Assembly (NCBI GenBank): GCA_030765045.1
Contig: CM060963.1
Coordinates: 121,898,735 to 121,962,734, forward strand
Source: Tenodera sinensis
Taxonomy: Eukaryota; Arthropoda; Insecta; Mantodea; Mantidae
DNA length: 64,000 nucleotides
Direction: 5' to 3'
Shown: one piece after another, positions 33,020 to 44,881 of the stretch
How positions within the stretch are numbered: the first letter of the stretch is position 1
Layout of the letters: each line of letters opens with the position of its first letter
Translations under genes and position numbers: made by a program
Notes under the pieces: model-generated
Told to the model about the DNA's origin: nothing
Seen by the model: the letters and a program-made list of their open reading frames with translations, nothing else
The model's database searches: none

Positions 33020-33837
33020 TATGCACTCACATGCCTTTGTCTACTCACTCTTATAGATACTATTCTTACAAACGTGTGTTCTTTCTACCTTATATTAATC
33101 GAAATGAACCTTATAGAAGATGTTTTATTGCATATTTCCTTATAAGTAAAATGGGAATAGGAGAATACAATAGCTTAAGTGATAGTCAAAGTTTTAAAGA
33201 GCTGGTCGCTATGTGATGACTTTGAAATTCCATTCTCTTTGCACAGCCAGGACTTAAACTTTGTTTGAGAAAAGTTTAGTATTTGAAAATTCAGACTAAA
33301 GACAAGAAGTATATCGAAAATGGCAAACTGCACCAAAATTTTCTTTGGTATAAATTGTGTGCTTTAACGAGATGTTCGCTTTTTGTGTACTCTTACGGTT
33401 TACCAGTTATGCTAAAGTCATCCAGAATTAAGGGCCTTAGTGGTCGCTCCTAGAAAATCCAAGATATACGTTCCATTTATCATGAAAGTATCTTAAACAT
33501 ATAATAAATAAACCAAAATAATTGTTAGAGCCATTTTTCGAAAGAGTCCCATATAAGAAGTAGGTAGTTTCAGGAGGGGGGATATTCTTGAAAATCTTTG
33601 TGTCGTATCCTTTGCAGATGTTGAACTTAAATACCAACTTTGGTATTTCACCGACCTTTCGTTTTTGAGTTCAGCTGTTCATAGGCACATGGGCAACAGA
33701 GACAGGACCTCTTTATAAAAGAGCTTTCATTTGCACTCAAGGGACCTCAAAAGGTGATTTCCGCTTAAATCTTGGTATCAAAATTTTGAGATGCAACATG
33801 TATCTTCTCTACCGGCTATGTGTGTGGTAGAGAAAGT
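33020..33837 (-). mobile_element. ACTTTCTCTACT repeat, full-length copy without GT tract
   Basis: From ATGCACTCACATGCCTTTGT to GTGGTAGAGAAAGT, with AAAAT or AAAAAT at both edges. Contains CTTACGGTTTACCAGTTATG, GACCTTTCGTTTTTGAG, TCTTTGTGTCGTATCC. The GT tract site holds CATAGGCACATGGGC, suggesting the ancestral element was not GT-rich or that the tract was lost. Confidence 0.88.
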
Positions 33838-33982
33838 AAAAATTACTAACATGTCAACAGTTGGTTTTGCTTTCTGCATTCTGCACGTAACTAAGTCCAT
33901 TTTTTGTAATATGATAGTTATTCTAGCCGAAATTAATCATATCACGTGGATGAAAGACTTAGATTTTACATCAATACTTATA
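33838..33982. other. unassigned
   Basis: Short unassigned gap before the Tc1 element. Confidence 0.3.
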
Positions 33983-35244
33983 CACAGAGTGGCCAAAAGT
34001 CAAGGGAAGGGTTGTCGCATTACAAAATGTGCCGCGTATGATTCCTGAGTGTTGAGACCATATGCAACTTATAGTGCAAGTGTAGACATGATCAGAGTTT
34101 CTGTCGCAGATACGTGTGTGATGAACATGACAACACGTCGAGAGTTAACCAACCTTTCCGAGGTCAGCAGTGTCTAGGGTTGATCTTCAATATCGCAGAG
34201 AAAATGTTTCCAAACGCATAAACCGCTGCACAGGATGACCCTCTCCCCGATTTTCAAGGTCCAAGGAAACGACTCGGACATCGCTGCAACTGCGGTACTC
34301 TTTGCGTTCCAAACCCTATCTCCCTGCTAGACAATTCCGGGGAACTCGAACGCTTATGTAGAACAGAAAACTCTGCCCGGGTCTCTGATTAACGAACGGA
34401 CATCTCGTCCTCTCAGCAGAAGCATACTGGACACTCTAAGGGCTACTGTGAGTCAGATCACGTCCAGTTGAATGTTGGGAATCAGGAACCCATTTCCTCC
34501 AGGACTATAAGGAGGCACGTGCACCGCATAGGCTTCAACAGACGACAGCCAACTCGAGTCCGTCTGCTGACACCTCGACACAGAACTCAATGACATGCAC
34601 GGGCCTGCGAACATCAGCAATGGAGCTGGAACAGGGCATCGTATGGTATGGTCCGATAATTCCGGTTCTGGTTGCATTGAGCTGATGGACGTGAGAGTGT
34701 GGCGTATGCTCCATGGATCCTGCGTGTCAACAAGGTTGTATCCAGACAGGAGGTGGCTCAGTTAGGTCTTGGCTGCGTTCTCAAGGTCGCAATTAGGCCA
34801 CATGTACGGCTGCAGGAATCAATGACAGGTGCACGTTATGTGGGCATTCTTTCACAGAATGTGCATGTGGCGCTAGAGTACCCTAATGGAGAAGCCATGT
34901 TTCAACAGATAACGCTACATGTTACCCAGGTGCAGGTGGTTTCATGTGCACTCCAATGAATTTACGACCATTTTTTGTCCTTCCGGGTCATCCGATCTGA
35001 ATCCAATGGGGCATTTATCGGATGCTGTAGATGCTGGCGTGCACTTCACGAATCCAGCACCGACTACACAAGAACAATTGTGGGTAGCACTGCACGATGT
35101 GAGGGTCCATATGCCTCCATAAGGATTACAATACCTTGTAGTGTCGATGCCTCGACGTAATGCTGCAGCTTTGAGGGCTCGGGGAGGAGCAACTCGTTAT
35201 AACATCACATACAGTGCCTTCCCATGACTTTTGGCCACTCAGTG
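33983..35244 (+). mobile_element. Tc1-family DNA transposon
   Basis: Left TIR CACAGAGTGGCCAAAAGTCA (33983 on) and right TIR, on the reverse strand, CACTGAGTGGCCAAAAGTCA agree at 26 of 28 positions (to 34010 and from 35217). TA dinucleotides at 33981-33982 and 35245-35246 are the expected TA target duplication. At 1262 bp it is close to the size of complete Tc1-like elements, so little has been lost, yet the transposase is broken by many mutations. Confidence 0.96.
34121..35200 (+). pseudogene. Tc1-family transposase, inactivated
   Basis: It starts MNMTTRRELTNLSEV, then a stop and frame changes. Later blocks read PRFSR (helix-turn-helix linker region), RLQESMTGARYVGILSQNVH, LEYPNGEAMFQQ, SSDLNPMGHLSDAV, GVHFTNPAPTTQEQLWVAL. 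The second catalytic Asp region (QDN) is lost to a one-base deletion after FQQ at about 34906. The catalytic Glu of the NPxEHLW motif is Gly here (near 35009), and the Trp is Ser. It cannot encode an active DDE transposase. Confidence 0.92.
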
Positions 35245-35246
35245 TA

Positions 35247-36219
35247 CATGGTGTTTCAAAACCACACTGAACCAAAATTTGGACATTGTTGCTCTGATTC
35301 TATGTAATACGAAAATCAGTTTTCAACGTCAATAAAAGTGTATAAACAAAAGGTCTCATGATCAGCGTGGATTAGGCAGTTGCTCAGCAACAAAGCCGCG
35401 TGCCTGGCTCACGCTATTGCAGGTAACACATGTAGGTTGGAAAGCACGAATCACATTTAGCAGTGTTTCGAACATACCGACACGCCACATAGTGTTAGCT
35501 AACATTAAGGGATTCTTTGTCTTACGACATCCCACTAAAGAACTTATATCTTTTGTTATATATTTTCCAACATCTTTCGTCATAACAGACAATGAATGTA
35601 AGGTAAATGACTGGGAAAACAAGCTGCGATACATACGCCTCTTGTTTTTAGAGACAATTTAACGTTAGTGATTCTGGGGATGAAGCCAGGAATTGATAAA
35701 GATAATAAAGGCAAAAATAATAATTAGAATACTATCAAAGTTATCAGTTATCCTTCACCCCCCCCCCCCCGCCACATTTGTATAGTATAGCACAAGAGCA
35801 CTGTGTATTCTGGCAGATCAAGGTACATTCATGAGGGGCGCAAAAGGCGATTGCCATCCTCCCCTTAGCTAAGGCCAGTCTTCTCTGGTTTTCCCAATGG
35901 CCTGAACTGCTAAACCTTATTGCCAAAGAAGTAAACTCTATAACAACGTGAAGTTACTTTCTCGTATTGTGAACCGCTTTTCTTTCGTTTTCGAAATATT
36001 TCTTGTCTTTAAAACCATAATTTTAGTTCTGACCTTATCCTTCACAATACCTGATTATTTCTGCAATTGCATCCTTCAGTTTAATCACTGAAAAAGATAC
36101 TACCATCAGCACATCTCTGTATAACAGTCCCGTTATCACCGTTATTTATTAGCGGCATATGCTTGTTAACAGTAAAATATTGTGACAAAAACGACAAAAT
36201 ACAATCTAATTACTTATTT
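35247..36219. other. unassigned
   Basis: It starts with ACATGGTGTTTCAAAACCAC, which resembles a transposon terminus but has no partner that I can see. The minus-strand 90-codon frame 35362-35634 has no known motif. A C-run lies at 35757-35770. Confidence 0.35.
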
Positions 36220-36700
36220 TCTCACTTTATTTTCTTCTAAAACTCTTGCACAATAACGCAGTTGACTTTTACTGACGTAAATATAGCTTACATTCTTTCG
36301 TGGTATTACAACTCACAACTGTTTTCTTGTTGTAGTCTTGACTCACTTCTTTCTTTATTCACTTTCTCAGTGTCTCAAACAGTTCGCTTAAAATACAATC
36401 ACTCAACACTCACTACACCTTTTCACATCTATCTTGTTTAACACTCACAAGTCGCTTTTCTCTCAAAAACTAGTCAAACTCCCGTGAACTCGCCTCCTTA
36501 GTTAGTCTGGCGTCACATGGACCTTTCTCGAAGTCCACCTTTCTGGAATCTCTACAAATACGCCGGCTGCCGGCCACTTCTCAAATGATTTGGAAAACCT
36601 CTTTTTGACGTGCCGCGCTCATTGTTGCCACATGTTTCCTCGCGTGAGTGGTGTGGGGAAGTTTGAAGTCGACCGTTCTTTGTTGTGCGCCTCGGTCCTC
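36220..36700 (-). mobile_element. LTR, diverged copy
   Basis: On the minus strand: GGCGCACAACAAAGAACGG, CCACACCACTCACGCGAGG, GAGAAAGGTCCATGTGACGC, CTAAGGAGGCGAG, AGTGTTGAGTGATTG, GTGAGTTGTAATACCACGAA and AGAAGAAAATAAAGTGAGAAA. These are the order and words of the LTR at 3650. The TATA region is degenerate. Confidence 0.7.
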
Positions 36701-38005
36701 CATGCATCTCACACAAATGTGTGTTATCCCTATAAATGAATGTTGAGTTCGTAGATAGTGCGTTACGTTACAACAATGACAAACATATCGTAGGTGATGC
36801 TAGACCTTCCAAGTTTCACGGAGAGCATCTTGCACTAGAAATCTTCTGGTCAGACAATTTAATTATGCTACTGAACTCTTGCGCTACATAATATCAGAAA
36901 AGCCCATAAGCATAAAGAAACATAATAGATGAGGGACACATGGTGGTGCACAAGAGTTCCTTTGACGTGAATTAAATCATCAGTGATTATAATAAATATA
37001 TGGAACTGGAACGATCGGAAATGTTACTGGAAAATAATTATTTTACAACCTCTTATCACTACTTTTAATATTCTTATTGCACGAAATAGACTGAAAATTA
37101 ATTTTGGTCATAATTCAACGACGACAATTGCCCGTAGGCACATTTGTCACGAAAATAAGAATAGTAAGGGTGGTATAAAGATTTAAAATCACTACTATTT
37201 TAATGCTGTTATGGAGTTGCAAGCTATGTAAAGATAACATACACTTGCAACGTTTTAGGAGATGCATTGTAAACAGCTTATAAATAAAGTTATCGGAGCG
37301 TTTTCGTTAGGGAGGAAGAAATGATAAGGAATGCTAAGAGTGTCTTAACACGTCCTTTTTTGTAGTTTGTGACACCGGTTTTCCTCCTTTGGAAGAACTG
37401 CAAACGGAGGAACTACTCATCCTGATGTATTCAGCTCGGAACGTGATGAGCCTGCTTGTATGAGGACTGGAAGAAGTCCAGGCGTGTGCTATGTCATGCG
37501 TGTTAAGCACAACCTGATCTGAAAGCAGCTTAACAGTTGTTCAAATTTCTTTTCTTCCTTTTTTCCTGTCTTTCTTCCTCATAGAAATGGTTAATGGCTC
37601 TCGAAACGAGAATGCTTAGAGTTTCCAGGTTATTGTCCAAGAAACGTGCCCACTGAAATGAGCTCTCCACCACATCATTGTGTACGCCTTAAAGACCATT
37701 TCCATATCCATGTTGATTTAAGTTGGTTGTTCCATTACTCTTACGATTTGGCTGGCTTTCTTCCAGGAATAAACCTCATCAATTATCCTGAGAATATTGA
37801 TACAAGGGTCACTAGATGGTATTGAGACATGGAAAATTGGTCACCCCTAAGGAAAGCATTGTTATTTTATCAAAATGGCTGCCTGGTAATGCAATGGTAA
37901 CAGGCACGCCGTTGTTGAGACATTCGTTTCTGCTTGGTTTATGTTTCAAGTGTGGAAAGTGTGAACGTTTCTTCAAACGCACTGGAGATTCAGGGAGAGC
38001 ACTAT
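36701..38005. other. unassigned, 1.3 kb
   Basis: No recognisable repeat. It may include more of the decayed mariner element toward 38000, but no TIR was identified. Confidence 0.35.
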
Positions 38006-38235
38006 CATTCAATGACTTTTTACGAATTTAAATGTGGCTTAAATGAAACTTGGTCATTTGAGCGTTTGAGAGGGGCTTTTGGGGACTATTCTCTGCCACA
38101 TGCCACTGTGTTCCACTGGTTTATAGAATTTGAGAGGCGGCGGCTATCTCCAAAAGATGGAAAGAACAGAGGTAGATACTACGTGGCAAAGCGACAAGAC
38201 GTATTGAACCTGGTTGTCCAGTTCTGTGATCGCTT
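38006..38235 (+). pseudogene. mariner transposase N-terminal fragment
   Basis: The frame reads FYEFKCGLNETWSFERLRGA, FGDYSLPHATVFHWFIEFER, then RLSPKDGKNRGRYY. The EFKxGL..ERL..AFGD..-A-T-V-F-x-WF-x-EF pattern with following L..D..GR matches the paired-like DNA-binding domain of mariner-family transposases. Downstream catalytic motifs are not readable and no TIRs were found. The enclosing 132-codon frame extends beyond the homology. Confidence 0.78.
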
Positions 38236-38600
38236 ATCTTGTTTACCACAACAGCGAAATATCAGTAACTTGGTCAGTAATGCAATGCAAATGGATTTTC
38301 TCTCGCAACTGCCGATATACAAGATGTGCTGAAGATATGAATGCATCTGAACAGAGTGTACACACACTGCCTCGCCGCGTTTGTGCTATAAGCTCACGTA
38401 AACAGCTCCATGGCTTTCCGATACGCTTCATGGCTTTTCCAGCTAGTACTAAGGCACAGCAGTTTACTTTCTCCAAGAGAAAAATAGTACGAAGTTAATG
38501 TAAAGGGATTAAACTAACCAAAGTGTATCACATTTTACTCAAAAGTTATTTACAAAAGTTCGATACAAATGAATATATAAATAATGTAGCAAATATTTGC
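38236..38600. other. unassigned
   Basis: Overlapping frames on both strands, without recognisable motifs. It may be decayed mariner sequence. Confidence 0.3.
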
Positions 38601-38611
38601 TTTTGTCCGGC

Positions 38612-38831
38612 AGTGTTTAACGCCCGCTTTTACTGCATGCGGCACCACTGATGATACATGGAATAAAGATGGAACATCGATTGAATGTGGCGGCGGGGGA
38701 AACCGGAGAACCCGGAGGACAACCGCTCCTACACCGCTTTGTCCACCATAAATCCCACATGTGATCGCCTGGGATCAAACTCAGGTTGGTGAAACGCGAA
38801 CGGTCGAAGCACTCGGCCACAGCGCGGCTGT
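38612..38831 (-). mobile_element. SINE-A, exact 11-bp TSD
   Basis: On the minus strand: CCGCGCTGTGGCCGAGTGCT, decayed box B GAGTTTGATCCCAGGCGA, CACATGTGGGATTTATGG, CCGGGTTCTCCGGTTTCCCC, GTTCCATCTTTATTCCATG, GGGCGTTAAACAC. Exact TSD TTTTGTCCGGC at 38601-38611 and 38832-38842. Confidence 0.94.
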
Positions 38832-38849
38832 TTTTGTCCGGCTATTATT

Positions 38850-39015
<166 letters not shown>

Positions 39016-41396
39016 AACTCTTTATAGAATAGCCTTTTTTCACGTAGAAGTAACGTAATTGGCCTACAAGAGACTGTTTATCTTTTTTTTAAGTGTCTCC
39101 TATTTACTAGAAATGCACGCAAATGGCCTTATGACAGAAGTGGCGGGAACCGCACTCCCACTCTCTCCGTCTTTCAGTGAATTTGTTTTCCATGGGCTGT
39201 TGGCAGATATATGGCGTGTTCCCTAACCACTTACTCGTGGAATGAAGACCGTTTCGCTACCCCTAAACTAGGACTCGAATCATTAAATCTGCTATTAAGA
39301 ATACCTCACACAGTATTACTTCAACTGTTGAAGTGTCCTGGCTCTTCTGTTCAGTATTCATATATTAAGCATATCTGTGCAACTTCAGTGTGTAGCATGT
39401 ATTCAGTCGAAATTGACATGGAATCTATGCTGACTGAAGACAGTGGAAGGAAAAGAAAATAGTAATTGCACTTGGTTCAGTAGTAAGTCAGTGGCCTGGA
39501 CAGCTCAAATCAAGCGACTTTCTGGAGATTTTTGCTAGGAAACTGGTGACAAGGTCAGAGTTTTACTTTGGTTGCGACCCCCCCCCCCCACCGCCCCCCA
39601 ATTGATAAAACGCCCCATGCACGGCTCGTGTTCATATCATGTTTTTCCGTTTATTTATGTGATAGAAATAATTACTGTAGATCTAAATTTGAACTCAGAC
39701 TTTGTGTAAGCAGCCTTTATGGATAAAAATTAGGTTATGTCTGAGAGTGTGAAGGGGCAACACTTGCAATTATCACACGGGGCGGCAAAATGCTGGAACT
39801 GAGCTAGTCGTGGGTTTAATTAATGCTTAGGTAATCAGTTATTCTAAGGGGTTCATTTCTTGTTAACGTATGTGTATCTATTGTAGGTATAAACAAATAC
39901 TGAGATTAATGAGCACTTTAATGACTCCCTCATCACCTCATATTTAATTTTAATTCCATCTTCAGGCTTGCAACGTCTAACGCGGTGGACGATGATGTGC
40001 GAGTTGTGGCGGATCTTATAAAATGAATTTACATCCCTGTAAATCTAGCCATACGTTGAGGCGCCATTTTCAGTGGAACTTAAGCGGATGCTTTTTGGAC
40101 CACATTTTCGATACATCATCCAAGATATTTTGCGTATTTTGTTAAATATTCCGCAAGGACATTGTTTCCTCGAGGTTTTCCTCTGTTTGGATCTATTTAC
40201 TCACTTTTGATAGGTCCGATGATTTCCCATAACTGAATCTGGAGCATGAAAATGTTCTCCGGCCGTGGCGAACAAAGAAGCGTTCAAGGGAAGGTGTATC
40301 TTGTGGAGTATGTGTGATTAACACTGCACTAATTTTGTGTCAGAGCTGTATTTCATTATGTCACTCTTTGCAATTAACTTTATTAAATAATCACGCCACA
40401 ATGTAATAGCTATTGCTTTAGATGACGCTATAAGCCTTCTTCACTTACTTTTTGTCTAAAGATTATATGTTATTAATTTACTTTAAACATATGAAGATCG
40501 ATCTCCAGATCCTCTTGATTTTTCCATTAGGTTTTGAGAGCTTCAGACTTCTGGCATTAGATGTGTTCTGAGCAAAAGCTTTTAACTCAATGTCTGGCAC
40601 AGAATCCTTTAGCTGAAACTGTCCAAGCGGATAGGGAGGAGCATAGACGGGACCAACTACTGATCGCAGTGCAGAACACGTATCTCTGCCTAATTTCAAC
40701 TGGAAACGCTGTCACAAAGAGAAACTATTCACCCAATAAACGCAATGCGTAAATAATGAAAACTTCCAAGTTAAATCTAGAGACTCTTACGTGAAGTACT
40801 TACGGAGGGAGTCTCTTTCAGCTTTTAGCATCCATTCCACGTAAAGTGCTCATGGTCACTATCGTTACTTGCCCGGAGTAGTTTGGCATTCATGTTTATA
40901 CTTCAATGCACACATTTTCGACTGTCGTAAGTCCTTTTAAGTAGATTCAGTGCTGCCTTTGTTCCTCTTCTTGAGAAAGTACAGAAAGCGTGCGTGTCCA
41001 ATTGATATTAAAAAGAGAATACCAATTTGAGAGTCACAATGGAAATACCTGAAAAACTACCGATGTCGTTTGTTGCTAAACCACCTTAAAAACTGGAAAA
41101 AATTCCATCGGAAATGCTGTCATTGTGAGCGCGACAAAAAGCAAGTACAGTGCCTACCAAAAGCATAAGAACATATCTCTCTCAAATGAATAAAATAATG
41201 GGCCGAACTCTGGAGCTGCTTCAACTAACTCTACACACTTGGAAATTCCTATTCATTTCACTGTTTCGGTTCCATAGCTGTTGAAATAGTTGTGTTAATG
41301 TTAATTTTACGAAATATCTTGGCAACTTAATCGTATTTTTCTGCCACTCCTAGCTCAAATGGTACAAACCTTCGTGTCTACGAGTGATTTTCTTTT
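39016..41396. other. unassigned, 2.4 kb
   Basis: No repeat family or gene was recognised. A C-run with CCGCCCCCC lies at 39579-39599. Confidence 0.35.
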
Positions 41397-41645
41397 ATTT
41401 TGTTTGTTTGTTTCTTTCCTTCTTTTCTTCCCAACCTTCCTCCCTCCTTCTTTCCTTCCTTCTTTCTTTCTTTCTTTCTTTCTTTCTTTCCTTCCTTTCT
41501 GGCTTTCTTTCTTGTCTTCTTTCTTTCATTCCTTTCTTTATTTAATTCCTTCTTTCTTTCCTACTTTCTTTCTTTGCTTCTTTATTTTCTTCTTTTTTCC
41601 TTACTTTTTTTTCTTCCTTCTTTCTTTTTTCTTTCTTTGTTTCCT
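41397..41645. repeat. polypyrimidine (CTTT/CCTT)n tract
   Basis: About 250 bp almost purely of C and T on the plus strand, with TTTCTTTCTTTC units densest at 41460-41490 and irregular CCTT spacing. The 83- and 108-codon Phe/Ser-rich frames are repeat translations. Long homopurine/homopyrimidine tracts can form triplex DNA. Confidence 0.93.
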
Positions 41646-42384
41646 AAATAACATTACAATTTACTGTTTCAGGATAGTAGGATAAAGTTTAGTAAGCTAA
41701 AAAAGGCAAGTCTTACATTACATATATTTATATATTTTAATTGGAAGGTATTGTTCATATGTTTTAAAGAAAATAAACAAAATTAAGATAAAAAACAAAA
41801 GTGGACTTGATATAATTTTGATTGAATTTTTTAAAACTAAGATTGCATCTCAATTGGATTAATGTAATTTCATCAGGAGTTCCCAATCTGTGCTCGCGGA
41901 AGCCCTAAGTCTCCCTGTGCATTTCTAAGAGGCTAGATAATGCAATTTCACTGCGAACACTCTTACTGAAGACTTGTTCATTTCTTAAGATGACTATGCA
42001 TGTTTCGATAGTCACATCTAATGGGACAAAAACAAAGAATTTTAGATGTTGATTATACTAAGTATGGTGATAGTATGTTGCTCTCGTTCAGACGGTCCAG
42101 GTTTCAAAATCCGAGGCGACCGATATTCTGATGGTCAGGTGAATTTTTGGACAGCTTGTTGCATAATATGATTGTTTATTTTTGGCCCTTCTTTTCTGCT
42201 CATTTTGCTTTCTTTTTTCAGAGTCGCAGGGGCTAGGTACAGTGGGCGGTGATACAGCGGAACATACTTTGAGGAAAGGTTGTCAAATCTTCTGCCACGT
42301 CTGTTCATTTGTTCCGGAGAGTACTTTCAATATACCACTTGTTTCTTCCTGGTCGCTACAAAGGCTGTTACACCAACTGACAAG
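41646..42384. other. unassigned
   Basis: A tRNA-like word, TCCAGGTTTCAAAATCCGAG, at about 42090-42110 suggests a decayed SINE-B-like head, but the evidence is weak. Confidence 0.35.
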
Positions 42385-42835
42385 GCGGCGCTGCGGTAAC
42401 GTGCGTAACTCGTATTCGGGAGGTCACGGATTCGATCCCCGTTGACGGTACATTCTTACTTGGGTTTTTCATGGAGCCTCTTTATCACCTAGGCAAATGC
42501 TGGAGTTCTCACTTTCGTACCACGATTTCACTTGCTTTCATTCCATTTCCTTGCCATTTTCGGCTCGTGATGTTTGGCGGTGCCGGACAGATGGCGCGGA
42601 TGCTTGTGCATTGTAACTACTGTCCTCAGCGCTATGTGGCGTTATGTGGTCGCTTTCCCCGCATGGGGGAGGGCGCTTGTATGACGTCTAACCTGGAGTA
42701 ATGGTGGCTGCTCCTGGGGCCGAGGTGAAGAGATCTCAGCGCTTGTTAGGGACTTCCCCGCGTCTTTGTGGCCCCTACCTGCGACCTTGTAGCACCCTGT
42801 GGTTCCCCAACTTTATGTCGTCCTCCTGAGGGTGT
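42385..42835 (+). mobile_element. SINE-B2
   Basis: Box B GGATTCGATCCCCG, CACCTAGGCAAATGCTGG, GGCGGTGCCGGACAGATGGC, GAAGAGATCTCAGCGCTTGT, TAGGGACTTCC, CTGCGACCTTGTAGCACCCT match 29928-30450. The GAGGTGTCCCC end is replaced by new sequence leading to the pentanucleotide tract. Confidence 0.87.
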
Positions 42836-42893
42836 TAGCATGCAAAGGAATTGTGTAGGTCGAAATGTGCGAAATGTCACCTTCCGGTGTGCA

Positions 42894-43163
42894 CCCTTCC
42901 TATCCCTAATCCACCCTATCCTAACCTACCCTATCCTACCCTCCTCTACCATACCCTATACTACCCTACTCCTACTTTACCATAACCTACTCTATGCTAT
43001 TCTACCCTACCCTCCTTTACCATACCCTATACTACCCTACCATACTCTAGCCTCATCTACTCTATCCATCCCTACCCTAAGCTACCCCTCCCTATCCTAC
43101 TTTAACTCATCCTACTGCACCCTACCCTATTCTACTCTACCCTAGTCTTCCCCACTCTGCCAT
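42894..43163. repeat. degenerate CCTAN pentanucleotide tract
   Basis: About 270 bp of irregular CCTAC, CCTAT, CCTAA, CCTCC and ACCCT words in near 5-bp spacing, for example CCCTATCCTAACCTACCC. The 125-codon frame over it is a repeat translation. Confidence 0.88.
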
Positions 43164-44127
43164 ACTCTATGTCAACGAGCTGACTTCGCCTTCCAATCCT
43201 AGTGAAGTAGACAATTCAGTTCTCATTATAAAGAAAATCCCCCCCCCCCCAAGAAAGCATACTTTTAGTTTTCACGGATAACGAACATAAGGAAGACATC
43301 TTCCGTGATTTTAAAATCCATGCATGCAATGCCTGGTAAGAAAATGTATTGAACAAAAACATTCTATTGCGTTCTTCTTATATGTATGTACACAATAAAA
43401 TATGAACTGCAATTTCCTTACTGTGACATTATTGACTATCCAAGTCAAGTCAGGTTTTTAGATCGGTATACTACGAGTTGAATTCCTATATTTCATAACA
43501 TGCCGGTATAAAAACTAACCTAGATTAAATTGAAGTGCGTGTTGTTAAGTTATCCCTGTAAAAATAACTAATGAGCATTGGCTCATTACTGGGATTATAT
43601 GAAACATGTCACGCTGTTGTCGATGGCTGGTAGCATAGAACTGTCTGTCGAGAGAAATATTCTCAATTAAATCCAGCAATATCACGCGAGTAGCCTTAAA
43701 AAGTGGACGACCGTAAACTAAATCAGCTTTGCCTCAGACACACTTTTAATAACCCCACAGCGTGTCTGTTACACTGCTTCTACACAATTATGTTATAGAG
43801 TTATAGTATCATATCAATCATGCTCCTTTTATATTGACCTAGAATACGAGCACTGGATGTTAAACAATATGTGACACAGTCAACCTTAAGTTGAATGTAA
43901 TTATATCTCTTAGGTTGGAACGTTAACTTGTTCATATGTTGCTTTGAACTGAATTATTATAATCCCGCCAGGCTTAGAAGGGAACCTGGTGTAAACAAAA
44001 ACACGTGGCAAGCTGTGTGAATCATCAGAAAATTACAACGTAGTATCACGTGGGACTAGGGAATTTAATCTTGATTTATATTACTTAACAGCTTATTTTG
44101 TTATAAATTAATGTTAGAATATTAAAT
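43164..44127. other. unassigned
   Basis: Contains a C-run at 43239-43250 and otherwise AT-rich sequence without recognisable features. Confidence 0.35.
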
Positions 44128-44129
44128 TG

Positions 44130-44212
44130 ACTGCATGGTCGAGTGGTTAGCGCGTAACTTCTTACGTGCAGGACCCGGGTTGGATTCTCGGCCGTGGGTG
44201 AGAATTTGTTTT
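44130..44212 (+). mobile_element. tRNA-like SINE head
   Basis: TGACTGCATGGTCGAGTGGT (box A region), then GACCCGGGTTGGATTCTCGG (box B with one change) resemble a Ser/Leu-type tRNA head. No paired acceptor stem and no SINE-A body follow, so this is a short or truncated SINE. Confidence 0.6.
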
Positions 44213-44237
44213 AATTAGGATTATTCCCTACCCTTAT

Positions 44238-44770
44238 ACCGAGCAGGGTGGCTCATGTGGTAAGATCTGTGGCCTGCATCCGGGAGGTCGCGCGTTCGAT
44301 TGCTGTTGCCGTGCTCTCTAACATAGTTCCCCCATGTCACTTAGGGGATGCTGGGGTGTATTATTTCATTCCACAGTTTCTTTTCCATCATTTCCTTTCA
44401 TTCCCTTTCCTTATCTTTCAGGTGAGTTTTCAGATGAGCGGAGTTTTCGGCGCCGGACAGATGACGCGGATGCTTGCGCATGGTAACTGCTGTTCTCGGC
44501 GCTGGGTGACGTTTGAGCGGCCTCTGTCCTCCGTTGGGGGAGACGCCTGTGCGACACCGACCTGCGGCGTGAGATGGCTTATCGGCGGGGTCTGGTGCGG
44601 GGTTGAAGGTATCTCAGCACTTGTTAGCGACTTCCGCGCATCTCAGTGGTCTGTCTAGTTGCGACCCTTTGGCACCCGTGGTTCACTCAATTCATTCCTG
44701 CCTCCTGGGAGATGGTAATCACAATAGATCTGAATACTCGCGGCGCTCGTGGTGTGTCCATCTCGTTATC
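44238..44770 (+). mobile_element. SINE-B2
   Basis: Head ACCGAGCAGGGTGGCTCATG, box B GCGTTCGATTGC (mutated), CACTTAGGGGATGCTGGGG, GGCGCCGGACAGATGACGC, AACTGCTGTTCTCGGCGC, ATCTCAGCACTTGTTAGCGA and CGCTCGTGGTGTGTCCATCT match the 29928 copy. The 136-codon frame inside has no domain and is a by-product of the GC-rich SINE. Confidence 0.87.
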
Positions 44771-44881
44771 CACAGTAGGAAGTTGCTTAGGACTAAACAA
44801 AGGCTATATTGAATAACCTAATAAATCATCACCTTCTCCAAATCACGTGTGGTCTTCTTTTCATGTTATTGCGCTAATATC
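44771..44881. other. unassigned
   Basis: Short gap, nothing recognised. Confidence 0.3.

Noticed and set aside
35362..35634. 90-codon minus-strand frame
   Set aside because: The length is within chance for this base composition, and no motif was recognised.
42768..43145. 125-codon Tyr/Pro/Leu-rich frame
   Set aside because: Most of it is a translation of the pentanucleotide tract.
44248..44658. 136-codon frame
   Set aside because: It coincides with a SINE-B2 copy. Homologous copies at 29928 and 42385 are open only in short, different frames, and no domain is present.
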